This document shows, in pieces, positions 26,381 to 34,848 of a DNA stretch of 64,000 bases. Numbering within the stretch: the stretch's first letter is position 1; each line of letters begins with the position of its first letter. The notes below the pieces were generated by a model, which did not search any database, had not been told where the DNA came from, and saw only the letters and a list, made by a program, of their open reading frames with translations. Source of the DNA: Lacibacter sediminis (GTDB taxonomy: Bacteria; Bacteroidota; Bacteroidia; Chitinophagales; Chitinophagaceae); NCBI RefSeq assembly GCF_014168535.1, contig NZ_CP060007.1, forward strand, positions 1,054,001 to 1,118,000, in the 5' to 3' direction. A program made the position numbers and the translations under genes.

Positions 26381-27006
26381 GTCTTTTGTCTCTCTTTTAC
26401 TGGCTCTGGTAAATTTTTATTCTTCCTGTATTCTTTCTCCACACTTTGCACCACCGATACAACATACTTCACAACTTTTGTGCTTTGCTTGTCGATCTGT
26501 TTGTCTAACGAACGATACATTCCCGTTGAATTAATTGAAACACGTTGAAACGTTGGAAGATCGCTGATGTCGCTACTTAATCCCGGTTGTAAACTTGTTT
26601 TTGCACTGGGGATATGTATCCAGCCAACAGGTACGGGAAATCCTGTAGCAATTAAAGTGGCAGCTGTGCCAAGCCCCACCACACTTATGGCAGTGCCAAT
26701 CAAATTTTCTTTACGGCCAATAAATTTCACCCGCACAACTTTAATGTTGCAGTTGCTGGTTGTTGCGCCGGTATTAAGCGCCAGTTTAAACGGATGATCT
26801 TCGGTGTTATATACCTCGGTGAACTTTTTCATCTTTTGCAGCAAAGCCTGTTTGTATTCGTATTGCTGAACAATGCTCAGATCAAGTTCAAGATGCAGCG
26901 TGTCGAACGTGGCTGCAGGTTTCAACAGCAATTTTGGCTGGCTGCAGGAGCTGGTTAGTAACAAAATGAGACAGAAAAAGATGACAAAACTGGTAAGCCT
27001 TTGCAT
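26365..27006 (-). CDS. Lipoprotein of unknown function
   Basis: A 213-residue protein with a clear lipoprotein signal (LLLTSSC, cysteine at residue 21). A glycine-rich hydrophobic stretch (IGTAISVVGLGTAATLIATG) at about residues 103-122 may be a membrane helix or a fold core, and the C-terminus is strongly basic. I do not recognise the family. Its end lies inside the terminator shared with the DUF2723 gene, so the two genes are tightly convergent. Confidence 0.7.
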   Translation of the reverse strand: MQRLTSFVIFFCLILLLTSSCSQPKLLLKPAATFDTLHLELDLSIVQQYEYKQALLQKMKKFTEVYNTEDHPFKLALNTGATTSNCNIKVVRVKFIGRKENLIGTAISVVGLGTAATLIATGFPVPVGWIHIPSAKTSLQPGLSSDISDLPTFQRVSINSTGMYRSLDKQIDKQSTKVVKYVVSVVQSVEKEYRKNKNLPEPVKERQKTNPGN

Positions 27007-27146
27007 GAATCATGTGTTTTCAGACGGTAAAATAAGAAAACAGCGGAAAAACTGTCAAGAACTTTTCAGGTTCAGTTTTTGTTATCTTTTTGTCTTCCCT
27101 CCCCGCATGAAAAACAGTATTGGATTTTGAAGTAAATTGTATAGTT

Positions 27147-28244
27147 ATGATTGGACACTTTTTTTCGAAATATGATCCATCTGAAAACAGTAAGTCGAAG
27201 TTTGAACAGTTGCTTGATCTGTTCACACAATTGCTTACTTATACCAGTGGTGATGTAACTGAAGCAATGGATTGGTTGAATCAGCTCGACCGCAAATTCC
27301 AACTCACGAATGATGAGTATGGCATGGGTGATTTTATTGAGGAACTGAAAGAAAAAGGTTATCTCGATGAAAATCCTGTAACCGGTCAGTTTAACATCAC
27401 CTCAAAAACGGAACAGACCATTCGCAAACAATCGCTTGAAGAAATATTCGGTAAGCTCAAGAAAACCAAACAGGGCAATCATCAAACATTTAAACCGGGT
27501 ATGGGTGATGAGATCAATCCTGAAACAAGACCATTCCAGTTTGGTGATACGTTGGAACAGATCGATTTTACCAATTCCATCCGTAATGCGCAAATCAATC
27601 ATGGCATCGATAGTTTTATGATGCGTGAAGATGATCTGGAGATACGTGAAACCGATTTCAAAACACAAACATCCACGGTGTTGATGATCGATATTTCACA
27701 CTCCATGATCTTGTATGGTGAAGACCGTATTACACCTGCAAAGAAAGTGGCGATGGCATTGAGTGAACTCATTCAAACAAAATACCCGAAGGATACGTTA
27801 GATATTGTGGTGTTTGGTAATGATGCATGGACGATTGAGGTAAAAGATCTTCCGTACTTACAAGTTGGTCCTTATCACACCAATACTGTTGCAGGTTTGG
27901 AACTGGCGATGGAAATTTTGCGCAGAAGAAAAAATCCCAACAAGCAGATCTTCATGATCACAGATGGTAAACCCACTTGTTTGAAGATCGGTAAGAAATA
28001 TTACAAGAACAGTTTTGGCTTAGATCGGAAAGTGGTGAACCGTTGTATCAATCTTGCAGCGCAATGTAAAAAACTCAAGATACCCATCACTACGTTTATG
28101 ATTGCGACCGATCCTTATCTGCAACGCTTTGTGCAGGAGTTTACCGAAACCAATCATGGTAAAGCGTTCTTTGCATCATTAGATAAATTGGGTGCGTTTA
28201 TTTTTAAGGATTTTGAAAGCGGCAAGAGAAAGACAGTGTATTAA
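27147..28244 (+). CDS. VWA-domain protein, partner of a MoxR-type ATPase
   Basis: A 365-residue protein with a C-terminal von Willebrand A domain (residues about 175-350). The MIDAS metal site begins MIDISHSM (DxSxS) and continues with ITDGKPT. The first 170 residues are helical and unrecognised. In the known MoxR-VWA pairs the VWA protein is an adaptor for an AAA ATPase that remodels or inserts metal into targets. The ATPase gene follows 35 bp downstream. The ATG at 27147 is preferred over an upstream TTG. Confidence 0.85.
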   Translation: MIGHFFSKYDPSENSKSKFEQLLDLFTQLLTYTSGDVTEAMDWLNQLDRKFQLTNDEYGMGDFIEELKEKGYLDENPVTGQFNITSKTEQTIRKQSLEEIFGKLKKTKQGNHQTFKPGMGDEINPETRPFQFGDTLEQIDFTNSIRNAQINHGIDSFMMREDDLEIRETDFKTQTSTVLMIDISHSMILYGEDRITPAKKVAMALSELIQTKYPKDTLDIVVFGNDAWTIEVKDLPYLQVGPYHTNTVAGLELAMEILRRRKNPNKQIFMITDGKPTCLKIGKKYYKNSFGLDRKVVNRCINLAAQCKKLKIPITTFMIATDPYLQRFVQEFTETNHGKAFFASLDKLGAFIFKDFESGKRKTVY

Positions 28245-28279
28245 AATCAGCAAATCATTCTAAAATAGTATAACAAATC

Positions 28280-29791
28280 ATGGTTCAGACTTTAGGCGAA
28301 TTAAAGAAAAGTGGCTATCAATCGAAAAGCATCAAAGAAGAAGTACGTCAAAACTTAATTTCAAAGCTTCAGCAAAACGAAAATGTATTTCACGGCATAT
28401 TGGGCTATGAAGATTCAGTGATTCCTGATGTGGAGCGTGCGTTATTATCACGTCACAACATTTTGTTTCTTGGTTTACGTGGACAAGCGAAAACAAGAAT
28501 GGCACGTTTAATGACTGAGCTACTCGATGAACATATCCCGGTTGTTGCAGGCAGTGAAGTAAATGATGATCCCTTCAATCCTATTTCACATTATGCAAAA
28601 GAATTGATTGCAGAAAAGGGAGATGCTACACCAATTGAGTGGATTCATCGTTCACAACGTTATGGTGAAAAACTGGCAACACCTGATGTAAGTGTGGCCG
28701 ATCTTATTGGCGATATTGATCCAATCAAAGCAGCCAATCTGAAATTAAGTTTCGCTGATGAACGTGTGATCCACTACGGCATCATTCCCCGCAGTAACCG
28801 TTCAGTGTTTGTGATCAATGAAATTCCTGATCTGCAGGCACGCATCCAGGTATCATTGTTCAATATTTTAGAAGAAGGTGATGTACAGATACGTGGTTTC
28901 AAATTGCGTCTGCCGCTTGATATATTATTTGTGTTTACAGCAAATCCGGAAGATTATACCAACCGTGGTTCAATTGTAACGCCGTTGAAAGATCGTATCG
29001 AAAGCCAGATACTTACGCACTATCCCAAAACAATTGAAACGGCGTTGGCTATTACTGAACAGGAAGCAGCTGTGCATCCGGAACAGGCAAAGAAAGTGGA
29101 CATCAGCGATCTGATGAAACGTATCATTGAACAGGTAGCGTTTGAAGCAAGAGGAAGCGAGTATGTTGACAAGAAGAGCGGCGTAAGCGCAAGGCTTACC
29201 ATTTCTGCCTATGAAAATGCGGTGAGTACGGCTGAGTTGCGTGCAATTCAGAATAAAGAAAAAAATACACAAGTGTGGATGAGTGATCTCATTGGTGTTA
29301 TTCCATCTATCACCGGGAAAATTGAATTGGTATACGAAGGTGAGCAGGAAGGTCCATATCAGGTAGCATTTCATTTATTGGACAAAGCAATCCGTACACA
29401 GTTTCTTCAATACTTTCCTAACCCTGAACAACTGAAGAAACGTAAACAGGAGGCGACAACAGACAATCCATATAAATCCATCAGTAATTGGTTCGATAAA
29501 GGAAACCAGTTAACGTTGTTGATGAATACGAAAGATGAAGAAAAGATCCAACAGTTGTATAGTGTTGATGGTTTGTATCCATTGGTAAAAAAATATTTCA
29601 AAGGTGCCAATGAAAAGCAAACAGCATTATTGATGGAGTTTGTTTTGCATGGGTTGTCAGCTTATTCTGTCATCAGTAAAAAAGTAGTGGAAGGAAAAAT
29701 TGAATTCAGTGATCTGATGGGCAGCATCATCAACCTTAATACAAACAGGGGAGATGAGGAAGAAGATTTTGATGGTGAAGATTTTAATTAA
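28280..29791 (+). CDS. AAA+ ATPase, MoxR/magnesium-chelatase-like
   Basis: A 503-residue AAA+ ATPase related to MoxR and the magnesium chelatase BchI subunit. The Walker A loop is atypical, GLRGQAKTR, and Walker B/sensor elements appear as SVFVINEIPDL and FVFTANPEDY. The C-terminal 180 residues form a helical lid and an acidic tail. It is the obvious partner of the preceding VWA gene: such pairs act as two-component chaperones. The substrate is unknown and no chelatase H-subunit is nearby. Confidence 0.87.
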   Translation: MVQTLGELKKSGYQSKSIKEEVRQNLISKLQQNENVFHGILGYEDSVIPDVERALLSRHNILFLGLRGQAKTRMARLMTELLDEHIPVVAGSEVNDDPFNPISHYAKELIAEKGDATPIEWIHRSQRYGEKLATPDVSVADLIGDIDPIKAANLKLSFADERVIHYGIIPRSNRSVFVINEIPDLQARIQVSLFNILEEGDVQIRGFKLRLPLDILFVFTANPEDYTNRGSIVTPLKDRIESQILTHYPKTIETALAITEQEAAVHPEQAKKVDISDLMKRIIEQVAFEARGSEYVDKKSGVSARLTISAYENAVSTAELRAIQNKEKNTQVWMSDLIGVIPSITGKIELVYEGEQEGPYQVAFHLLDKAIRTQFLQYFPNPEQLKKRKQEATTDNPYKSISNWFDKGNQLTLLMNTKDEEKIQQLYSVDGLYPLVKKYFKGANEKQTALLMEFVLHGLSAYSVISKKVVEGKIEFSDLMGSIINLNTNRGDEEEDFDGEDFN

Positions 29792-29807
29792 TGCTCCAAA
29801 AGAACAT

Positions 29808-29844
29808 GATACGGGGAAGTTGAGTATTGCTCAACTTCCCCGTA
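29808..29844. terminator. Bidirectional terminator, 16-bp stem
   Basis: ATACGGGGAAGTTGAG and its exact complement enclose a 5-base loop. It lies between the MoxR gene and the convergent outer-membrane protein gene. Confidence 0.9.
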
Positions 29845-29857
29845 TTTATTCAATCAT

Positions 29858-30349
29858 TTAAAACTTATACCCTGCACTTATACCGCCGAACATAACCCAA
29901 CCGCCGCCTTCACCTAAGCCAATAAGCGGCGAAAGAATAACCCTTCCTGTAAATCCCTTTTTAGAAGGCTGAAATCTATACCCAACGCTTGGTACAAGTA
30001 TTGATCCGCTCCCCTCAATAAAATCATCGCTTGAAGTAAAACTGGCATATGTGTATCCTAACCCAACTTCAAAATAACTTGGTGCTTTACCTGCAAGATA
30101 ATTCAATCCAACCGGCACAGTTATAAGGCCCCCACCACTTCCACCAAAAAAACCAAGGCCTGCACGCATACCAAAGCCCTTATCACTTTTTAAAAATCGA
30201 ACATCATAATTGGCTGAAAATAATAAGCCGTTGCCTCCAAGTTCTCCATAAACACTCTGTGCACGTTTTGGAGCATCATTCTCGTTTTGCGCAAAGACCG
30301 AGCTTTGTAAGCATAAGCAGCAACACAGGAAGATAAAGAAGAGTTTCAT
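29858..30349 (-). CDS. Small outer-membrane beta-barrel-like protein
   Basis: A 163-residue protein with a signal peptide ending SSVFAQ and alternating hydrophobic strands rich in glycine and aromatic residues (YGELGGNGLLFSANYDVRF, FEVGLGYTYASF). It ends GGISAGYKF with the C-terminal phenylalanine typical of outer-membrane barrels. Probably an eight-stranded barrel. Start MKLFFIFL at 30349 places the signal peptide at the N-terminus. No specific function can be assigned. Confidence 0.75.
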   Translation of the reverse strand: MKLFFIFLCCCLCLQSSVFAQNENDAPKRAQSVYGELGGNGLLFSANYDVRFLKSDKGFGMRAGLGFFGGSGGGLITVPVGLNYLAGKAPSYFEVGLGYTYASFTSSDDFIEGSGSILVPSVGYRFQPSKKGFTGRVILSPLIGLGEGGGWVMFGGISAGYKF

Positions 30350-30553
30350 AATACTTGATTTTGGTTTTAAAATTAGTAATTCTAAATATAGCTTCGACAA
30401 TATCTTACCTTTTTTTCGAATTTACAATAGCCCACTTTAGCAAATGCTGAATAGCCCGGCAATTGAAAAATCAAACATGTGTGAATAATTTTCATTCGTT
30501 TCGGATGTAGCTTAATGGTTAGCCTTTTTTATTATTCAGAGAAAACAACCGGT

Positions 30554-31600
30554 TTACATAGCAGCCGTATCCTGGTTAAGTACAATCCGTAAACTTTCGT
30601 AGAGATCGGGGTATTGTGTTTTTAATTCAATTGGTTTTTCAAAGAACAATTCTACTGATGTTGCCCAGAATTCATTTTTATTCCGCAATGCATTTTCATC
30701 GAACAGACGTTTACCACTTGTTTTTTCTGCATTCAATACATCGTCATCAATGCGATCGTAATGTTCATAATCTTCTTTGAACGTATTGCTTCGTTTGGGA
30801 TTGCGGAATAAATACTGTACCTGTAAGGCATGCGCCATTTCATGCAAACCAACATTTTTTCCGTCAGTTGGGTTTTGATAATCCTGCAGGAAATGTTTCC
30901 AGGAAAGTGAAATTGAATGCCCCTGTACATTGCCAACCAGTATACGGAAAGGATCATAGGCAAAGTACTCTTCCGGATGGATAATGATATTTGAGAAATG
31001 CGGAAGCAGAAAATCTTTTAACCCAAATGTGATCTGTACAGCTGATGCAGATATAAGGATCGGCATTTCTTTATATCCCTTTGGTGAGCAGATGTAAAAA
31101 TCTTTACTGCGAATAAATTCCTGCACACGCTCAACAAAAACAGGCTGTTTATCAGCATTTAGTTTTTGATAGTACGGATTATATTTTTTGCATACTGTAT
31201 GCACTTCATCATCACTAAATTTCAATTCATCTCCTTTGTAGATAAGATAACGCACTGCAGGTTCTGGTTCATTTCCTTCATCAGTCTCAAACGTTGCTGC
31301 ATCAGCAGGATTGTTTTGCTCTTTGATCAGCTGGCGTATTAAACGGTAAATATTAAATGCAATAATGCCGAATACAACGATCATCACAATTGAGAACCCT
31401 GAATCCTGCGAACCGTCATCTTCTTTAACTGCGGCAGGGGTATTGATATACTGTAATACATTGTAAACCGAATCAACATAGTATTGTTGTTCCACACTGC
31501 CTTTTAATGAATCGGGCAATTGACTGTATTCTTCCAGCGAATAAACGGTGAAAGCGGAATCTTTATAGTGTAATATGATTGGTACGGAATCCCTGGGCAT
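30554..31600 (-). CDS. MtfA-like zinc peptidase with membrane anchor
   Basis: A 348-residue protein. A transmembrane helix (about residues 68-88) separates an N-terminal segment from a C-terminal MtfA-type domain. The zinc motif is VGLHEMAHALQ (HExxH), and NEFWATSVELFFEKP is the family's second signature supplying the further ligand. E. coli MtfA is a cytosolic aminopeptidase controlled by Mlc; the anchored form here suggests activity at the membrane. It lies 6 bp after the DUF2130 gene, in the same operon. Confidence 0.87.
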   Translation of the reverse strand: MPRDSVPIILHYKDSAFTVYSLEEYSQLPDSLKGSVEQQYYVDSVYNVLQYINTPAAVKEDDGSQDSGFSIVMIVVFGIIAFNIYRLIRQLIKEQNNPADAATFETDEGNEPEPAVRYLIYKGDELKFSDDEVHTVCKKYNPYYQKLNADKQPVFVERVQEFIRSKDFYICSPKGYKEMPILISASAVQITFGLKDFLLPHFSNIIIHPEEYFAYDPFRILVGNVQGHSISLSWKHFLQDYQNPTDGKNVGLHEMAHALQVQYLFRNPKRSNTFKEDYEHYDRIDDDVLNAEKTSGKRLFDENALRNKNEFWATSVELFFEKPIELKTQYPDLYESLRIVLNQDTAAM

Positions 31601-31606
31601 AATTAA

Positions 31607-32803
31607 TTATTCGTCAGTTAACAGATCTGGTGAATCTTCGAGTAATGCAATGTTAACATCAGTACCTGCAATACCCTCTACTGATCCTCTTATATGTGCT
31701 GCATTCAACAATACTTTCTCTAATTGCTTTTCCCGTTGTTTCCATAATTTTTCCATTGCATCACGTTCCTTTTGAATAGAAATTTTCATACTCATAAAAC
31801 CTTCACGAATGGCTTTCCATTGTTCGGCGAACTCATTTCCTGTAAGGTAATCGTACAGCATGTGCATTTTTTCACCTTTGTTTTCCTGTCCCGTTGTAGC
31901 CTGCGCAATACGAACAATGCTATCTCTCAATACATGCGTTAACGCTTTTACTTCAGCAAAGCTGCACACCCACACGCCATCTTTTTCGCCAAACCGGTCC
32001 AGCCCTTTCGGCATGGCCTGCGTAACTATGACAGCAATATCGGCCGCCTGGCTGCGCATATCAGCTTTTAATTTTTCGATCCATTGCTCGGAAAAATCTT
32101 TGGTGCGTTTACTTTCAAAAATGATCTTGCCACATTCCTGCCCGAATTTATTGCGAACCAACAACATACAATCGGCACCTTTTACGCCTTTGCCTACTTC
32201 TTCAATAGAATCGTAAGGAAACGACTGACGTAACAGATCTTCCAGCAGCAACTCCTGCGCCTCGCCTTGCATCTGCATAGAGCCTTGTTCCGATTTCCGT
32301 TTCATTTCATCTACCAGCTTTTTTTGTGCTTCCAGTTTTTCTTCCAGCTCTTTATTCTTCAGTAAGTATTCGGTTTCTTTCAATGAAATTTTTTCTGCTT
32401 CTTCTTTTCGTATTACTTCAGAGAGTTTATTGCGTTCTTCCAGCAACATTTTTTGCAGTTGCAGATCAAGTTCCTGTTCTTTCGAAAGCAGCGCCTGTTC
32501 TTTTTTCAGAAACTCAATTTCTTTTTCACGGGCCAGCTTTAATTTCTCCTGACTCTCTTTGTTATTCTCTTCCAGTAAACGAAGTTTATTTTCAAAATCG
32601 CTTACAATGTTTTTGCGTAAGGATTCTTCTGTTTCTTTTTGTGTTCTCTTTTTTTCTTCAAGCAATTGGGCATCAAATTTTTGCTGTTGCTGTTTTTGCC
32701 ATTCGCTCATTTTTGCACGCAGTTCTTTCTGCACTTCTTCACGGATGCTGTCGGTTGGTTCAAATTCGTGACCACAATTCGGGCATTTTATTTCGGTTGA
32801 CAT
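31607..32803 (-). CDS. DUF2130 protein: coiled coil plus nuclease-like domain
   Basis: A 398-residue protein. It begins with a short zinc-ribbon-like CPNCGHEF, continues with a charged coiled coil of some 170 residues, and ends in a DUF2130 domain. That domain includes KGADCMLLVRN and KIIFESKRTKDFSEQW, an arrangement (Asp, then Glu-x-Lys) like a PD-(D/E)xK nuclease and comparable to RmuC. A DNA maintenance or defence role is possible but unproven. It sits between the DUF6498 gene and the MtfA-like gene, all on the minus strand. Start MSTEIKC at 32803. Confidence 0.85.
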   Translation of the reverse strand: MSTEIKCPNCGHEFEPTDSIREEVQKELRAKMSEWQKQQQQKFDAQLLEEKKRTQKETEESLRKNIVSDFENKLRLLEENNKESQEKLKLAREKEIEFLKKEQALLSKEQELDLQLQKMLLEERNKLSEVIRKEEAEKISLKETEYLLKNKELEEKLEAQKKLVDEMKRKSEQGSMQMQGEAQELLLEDLLRQSFPYDSIEEVGKGVKGADCMLLVRNKFGQECGKIIFESKRTKDFSEQWIEKLKADMRSQAADIAVIVTQAMPKGLDRFGEKDGVWVCSFAEVKALTHVLRDSIVRIAQATTGQENKGEKMHMLYDYLTGNEFAEQWKAIREGFMSMKISIQKERDAMEKLWKQREKQLEKVLLNAAHIRGSVEGIAGTDVNIALLEDSPDLLTDE

Positions 32804-32831
32804 ACTTTCTCTTCTTTTTTGCAAGTTTACG

Positions 32832-33437
32832 TTATCGGCTCAATGATTTTATCAATGTAAAGTCTTTTTGTGTGGTGAGCAGGTACATGCCTGCATCAGC
32901 AACAGTTTTTAAAACAAGAAATAAAACACTCGCAGTTATGCCAAGAAACGATGGAACCAATATCATCAGGTGCATTGGAACGATGCGCAGGTAAGGTGTA
33001 AAAAACATCTTGCCCACATTTACTTTCTCCAGTTGCAAGCTGTTTCGTTTGCGGATAAACTGTATAGTGCTTTCAATAACAAATATACCGGCTGTGATCA
33101 ATAAGAGTTTACCATTTACTCCACTGTGTTTGCCAACGAGGAGAAAAATTGCATAAACAAAATGAAAAAAGCCATAATGAAGGAGAAAGAACCAGGCAGC
33201 ACAACCCATGCTGCCTTTCGTAACCGGTTGGCTGTTCAGTGACATGCTTGTGCTGTCAGGATTTTTGACTGACATCAGATCAAAAAAATTAAACAAGCCT
33301 ATCAATACACTTTGGAGCCAATAGATCCAGATAATGGTATTAAACTCTCCCGGCTGTTGCTGGTAATAATAGATAAGATAGCCATTCATCAGTAGAAGAA
33401 ACCAAAAGCCTGGGTCTTTGACAATGCGTTGTAACAA
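32832..33437 (-). CDS. DUF6498-like integral membrane protein
   Basis: A 201-residue membrane protein with about five hydrophobic helices. It begins DPGFWFLLLMNGYLIYYY and contains WFFLLHYGFFHFVYAIFL, resembling the DUF6498 family. Function unknown. It starts the small minus-strand unit that continues with the DUF2130 and MtfA-like genes (28 bp gap). Confidence 0.65.
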   Translation of the reverse strand: MLQRIVKDPGFWFLLLMNGYLIYYYQQQPGEFNTIIWIYWLQSVLIGLFNFFDLMSVKNPDSTSMSLNSQPVTKGSMGCAAWFFLLHYGFFHFVYAIFLLVGKHSGVNGKLLLITAGIFVIESTIQFIRKRNSLQLEKVNVGKMFFTPYLRIVPMHLMILVPSFLGITASVLFLVLKTVADAGMYLLTTQKDFTLIKSLSR

Positions 33438-33585
33438 GTTGATGATTTTCTTCTAAATTACTCATCTCCCGTTAGAAAGAAAATAGGAATATCCCTTATT
33501 TTACCGAAGCATAAATCGTAACTTTACAGCCGTCAGGAATAATTTCTTACAGATTGGCTAAAAGCATACTTATTTTCTTTAACCC

Positions 33586-34806
33586 ATGCAGTCTACAGCA
33601 GATTCCAAACTATTTCAAACACTTTTTGATCACGCCAGCATTGGGATCATAGTTGTCAACTCTTCAGCTGAAATTATTACCATCAATAAGTTTGCCCTGC
33701 AACAGTTTGGTTATGATGAAGGGGATGATGTATTGGGTAAAAAAATCGAATTGTTCATTCCCTCCCGTTTTCATCATCGCCATGAAAGTCATCGGAACGG
33801 ATATATGCATGATCCAAAGAGCAGACCGATGGGCATCGGGCTGGATTTGTATGCCGTGAAAAAAGACGGCTCAGAGTTTCCAGTGGAGATCAGCCTTGGT
33901 AACTACCATGTTGATGAAAATAAGTTTGTAGTGGCTTTTGTGAATGATATTACACTGCGGAAACAGGCAGAACAGGCATTGGTAAAGTTGAATGAAGAAC
34001 TGGAGAAAAAAGTGGAGGACAGGACTGTTACCTTGCGGGAAACAGTTGAAAAGCTGAATGAACAGATTCAGGAAACCGAGGAGAAGGACAGGGAGCTGAT
34101 GGCTGCCCTCAGTAAAGAAAAGGAATTAGGTGAATTGAAATCGAGGTTTGTTTCAGTAGCATCACATGAGTTTCGTACACCGCTGAGTACAGTACTATCA
34201 TCAGTTTATCTTCTGCAGAAGTACACAAATACAGATGAGCAACCCAAACGGGAAAAACATATTCAACGTATTATTTCATCTGTTAATCTGCTTACAGATA
34301 TCCTCAACGACTTCCTGAATGTGGGAAAGATCGAAGAAGGAAAAATACAGGCACGTTTCAGCATATTTGATATTGAGAAGAACACAACAGAAACGATAGC
34401 CGAAATGCAGAATATTTGTAAGAAAGGGCAGCAGATCGGATACAAGCATGAAGGTGATACGCAGGTTGAACTTGATCCCGGTATGTTTAAACATATCAGC
34501 TTAAATTTATTGTCGAATGCCATCAAGTTCTCGCCGGAAAACTCGGTGATTCAACTCAATACAAAAGTGTCTGAAAATGAAATTGAGTTCAGGATAAAAG
34601 ACAGTGGTATTGGCATTTCAAAAGAAGACCAAGAACATTTGTTCGAACGTTTTTTCAGGGCTGCCAATGCGATCAATATACAAGGAACGGGGTTGGGCCT
34701 GCACATTGTGTCGAAATACGCTGAGTTGATGAATGGACACATTTCCTGCAAAAGTGAAACCGATAACGGAACCGAATTTACCGTTACCTTTCAAAAACAA
34801 CACTAA
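33586..34806 (+). CDS. PAS-domain sensor histidine kinase (FixL-type PAS)
   Basis: A 406-residue soluble kinase without membrane segments. The PAS domain (about 10-125) has the FixL-like pattern HRHESHRNGYM...MGIGLDLYAVKKDGSEFPVE. The position that binds haem iron in FixL (His, four before GIG) is Arg80 here, so haem binding by that residue is unlikely. A coiled coil (130-180) leads to HisKA with H194 in VASHEFRTPLS and an HATPase domain (NLLSNAIKFSP, DSGIGIS, GTGLGLHIV). The response-regulator gene follows 42 bp downstream. It is the probable signal input of the downstream regulon. Confidence 0.92.
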   Translation: MQSTADSKLFQTLFDHASIGIIVVNSSAEIITINKFALQQFGYDEGDDVLGKKIELFIPSRFHHRHESHRNGYMHDPKSRPMGIGLDLYAVKKDGSEFPVEISLGNYHVDENKFVVAFVNDITLRKQAEQALVKLNEELEKKVEDRTVTLRETVEKLNEQIQETEEKDRELMAALSKEKELGELKSRFVSVASHEFRTPLSTVLSSVYLLQKYTNTDEQPKREKHIQRIISSVNLLTDILNDFLNVGKIEEGKIQARFSIFDIEKNTTETIAEMQNICKKGQQIGYKHEGDTQVELDPGMFKHISLNLLSNAIKFSPENSVIQLNTKVSENEIEFRIKDSGIGISKEDQEHLFERFFRAANAINIQGTGLGLHIVSKYAELMNGHISCKSETDNGTEFTVTFQKQH

Positions 34807-34848
34807 CTTCATACTATATCAAGTTTAACCTTTAATAAAAGTGATCAG

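Noticed and set aside
33586..34806. Haem-based FixL oxygen sensor
   Set aside because: The proximal haem histidine position is Arg80, so classical FixL sensing cannot be claimed from sequence.
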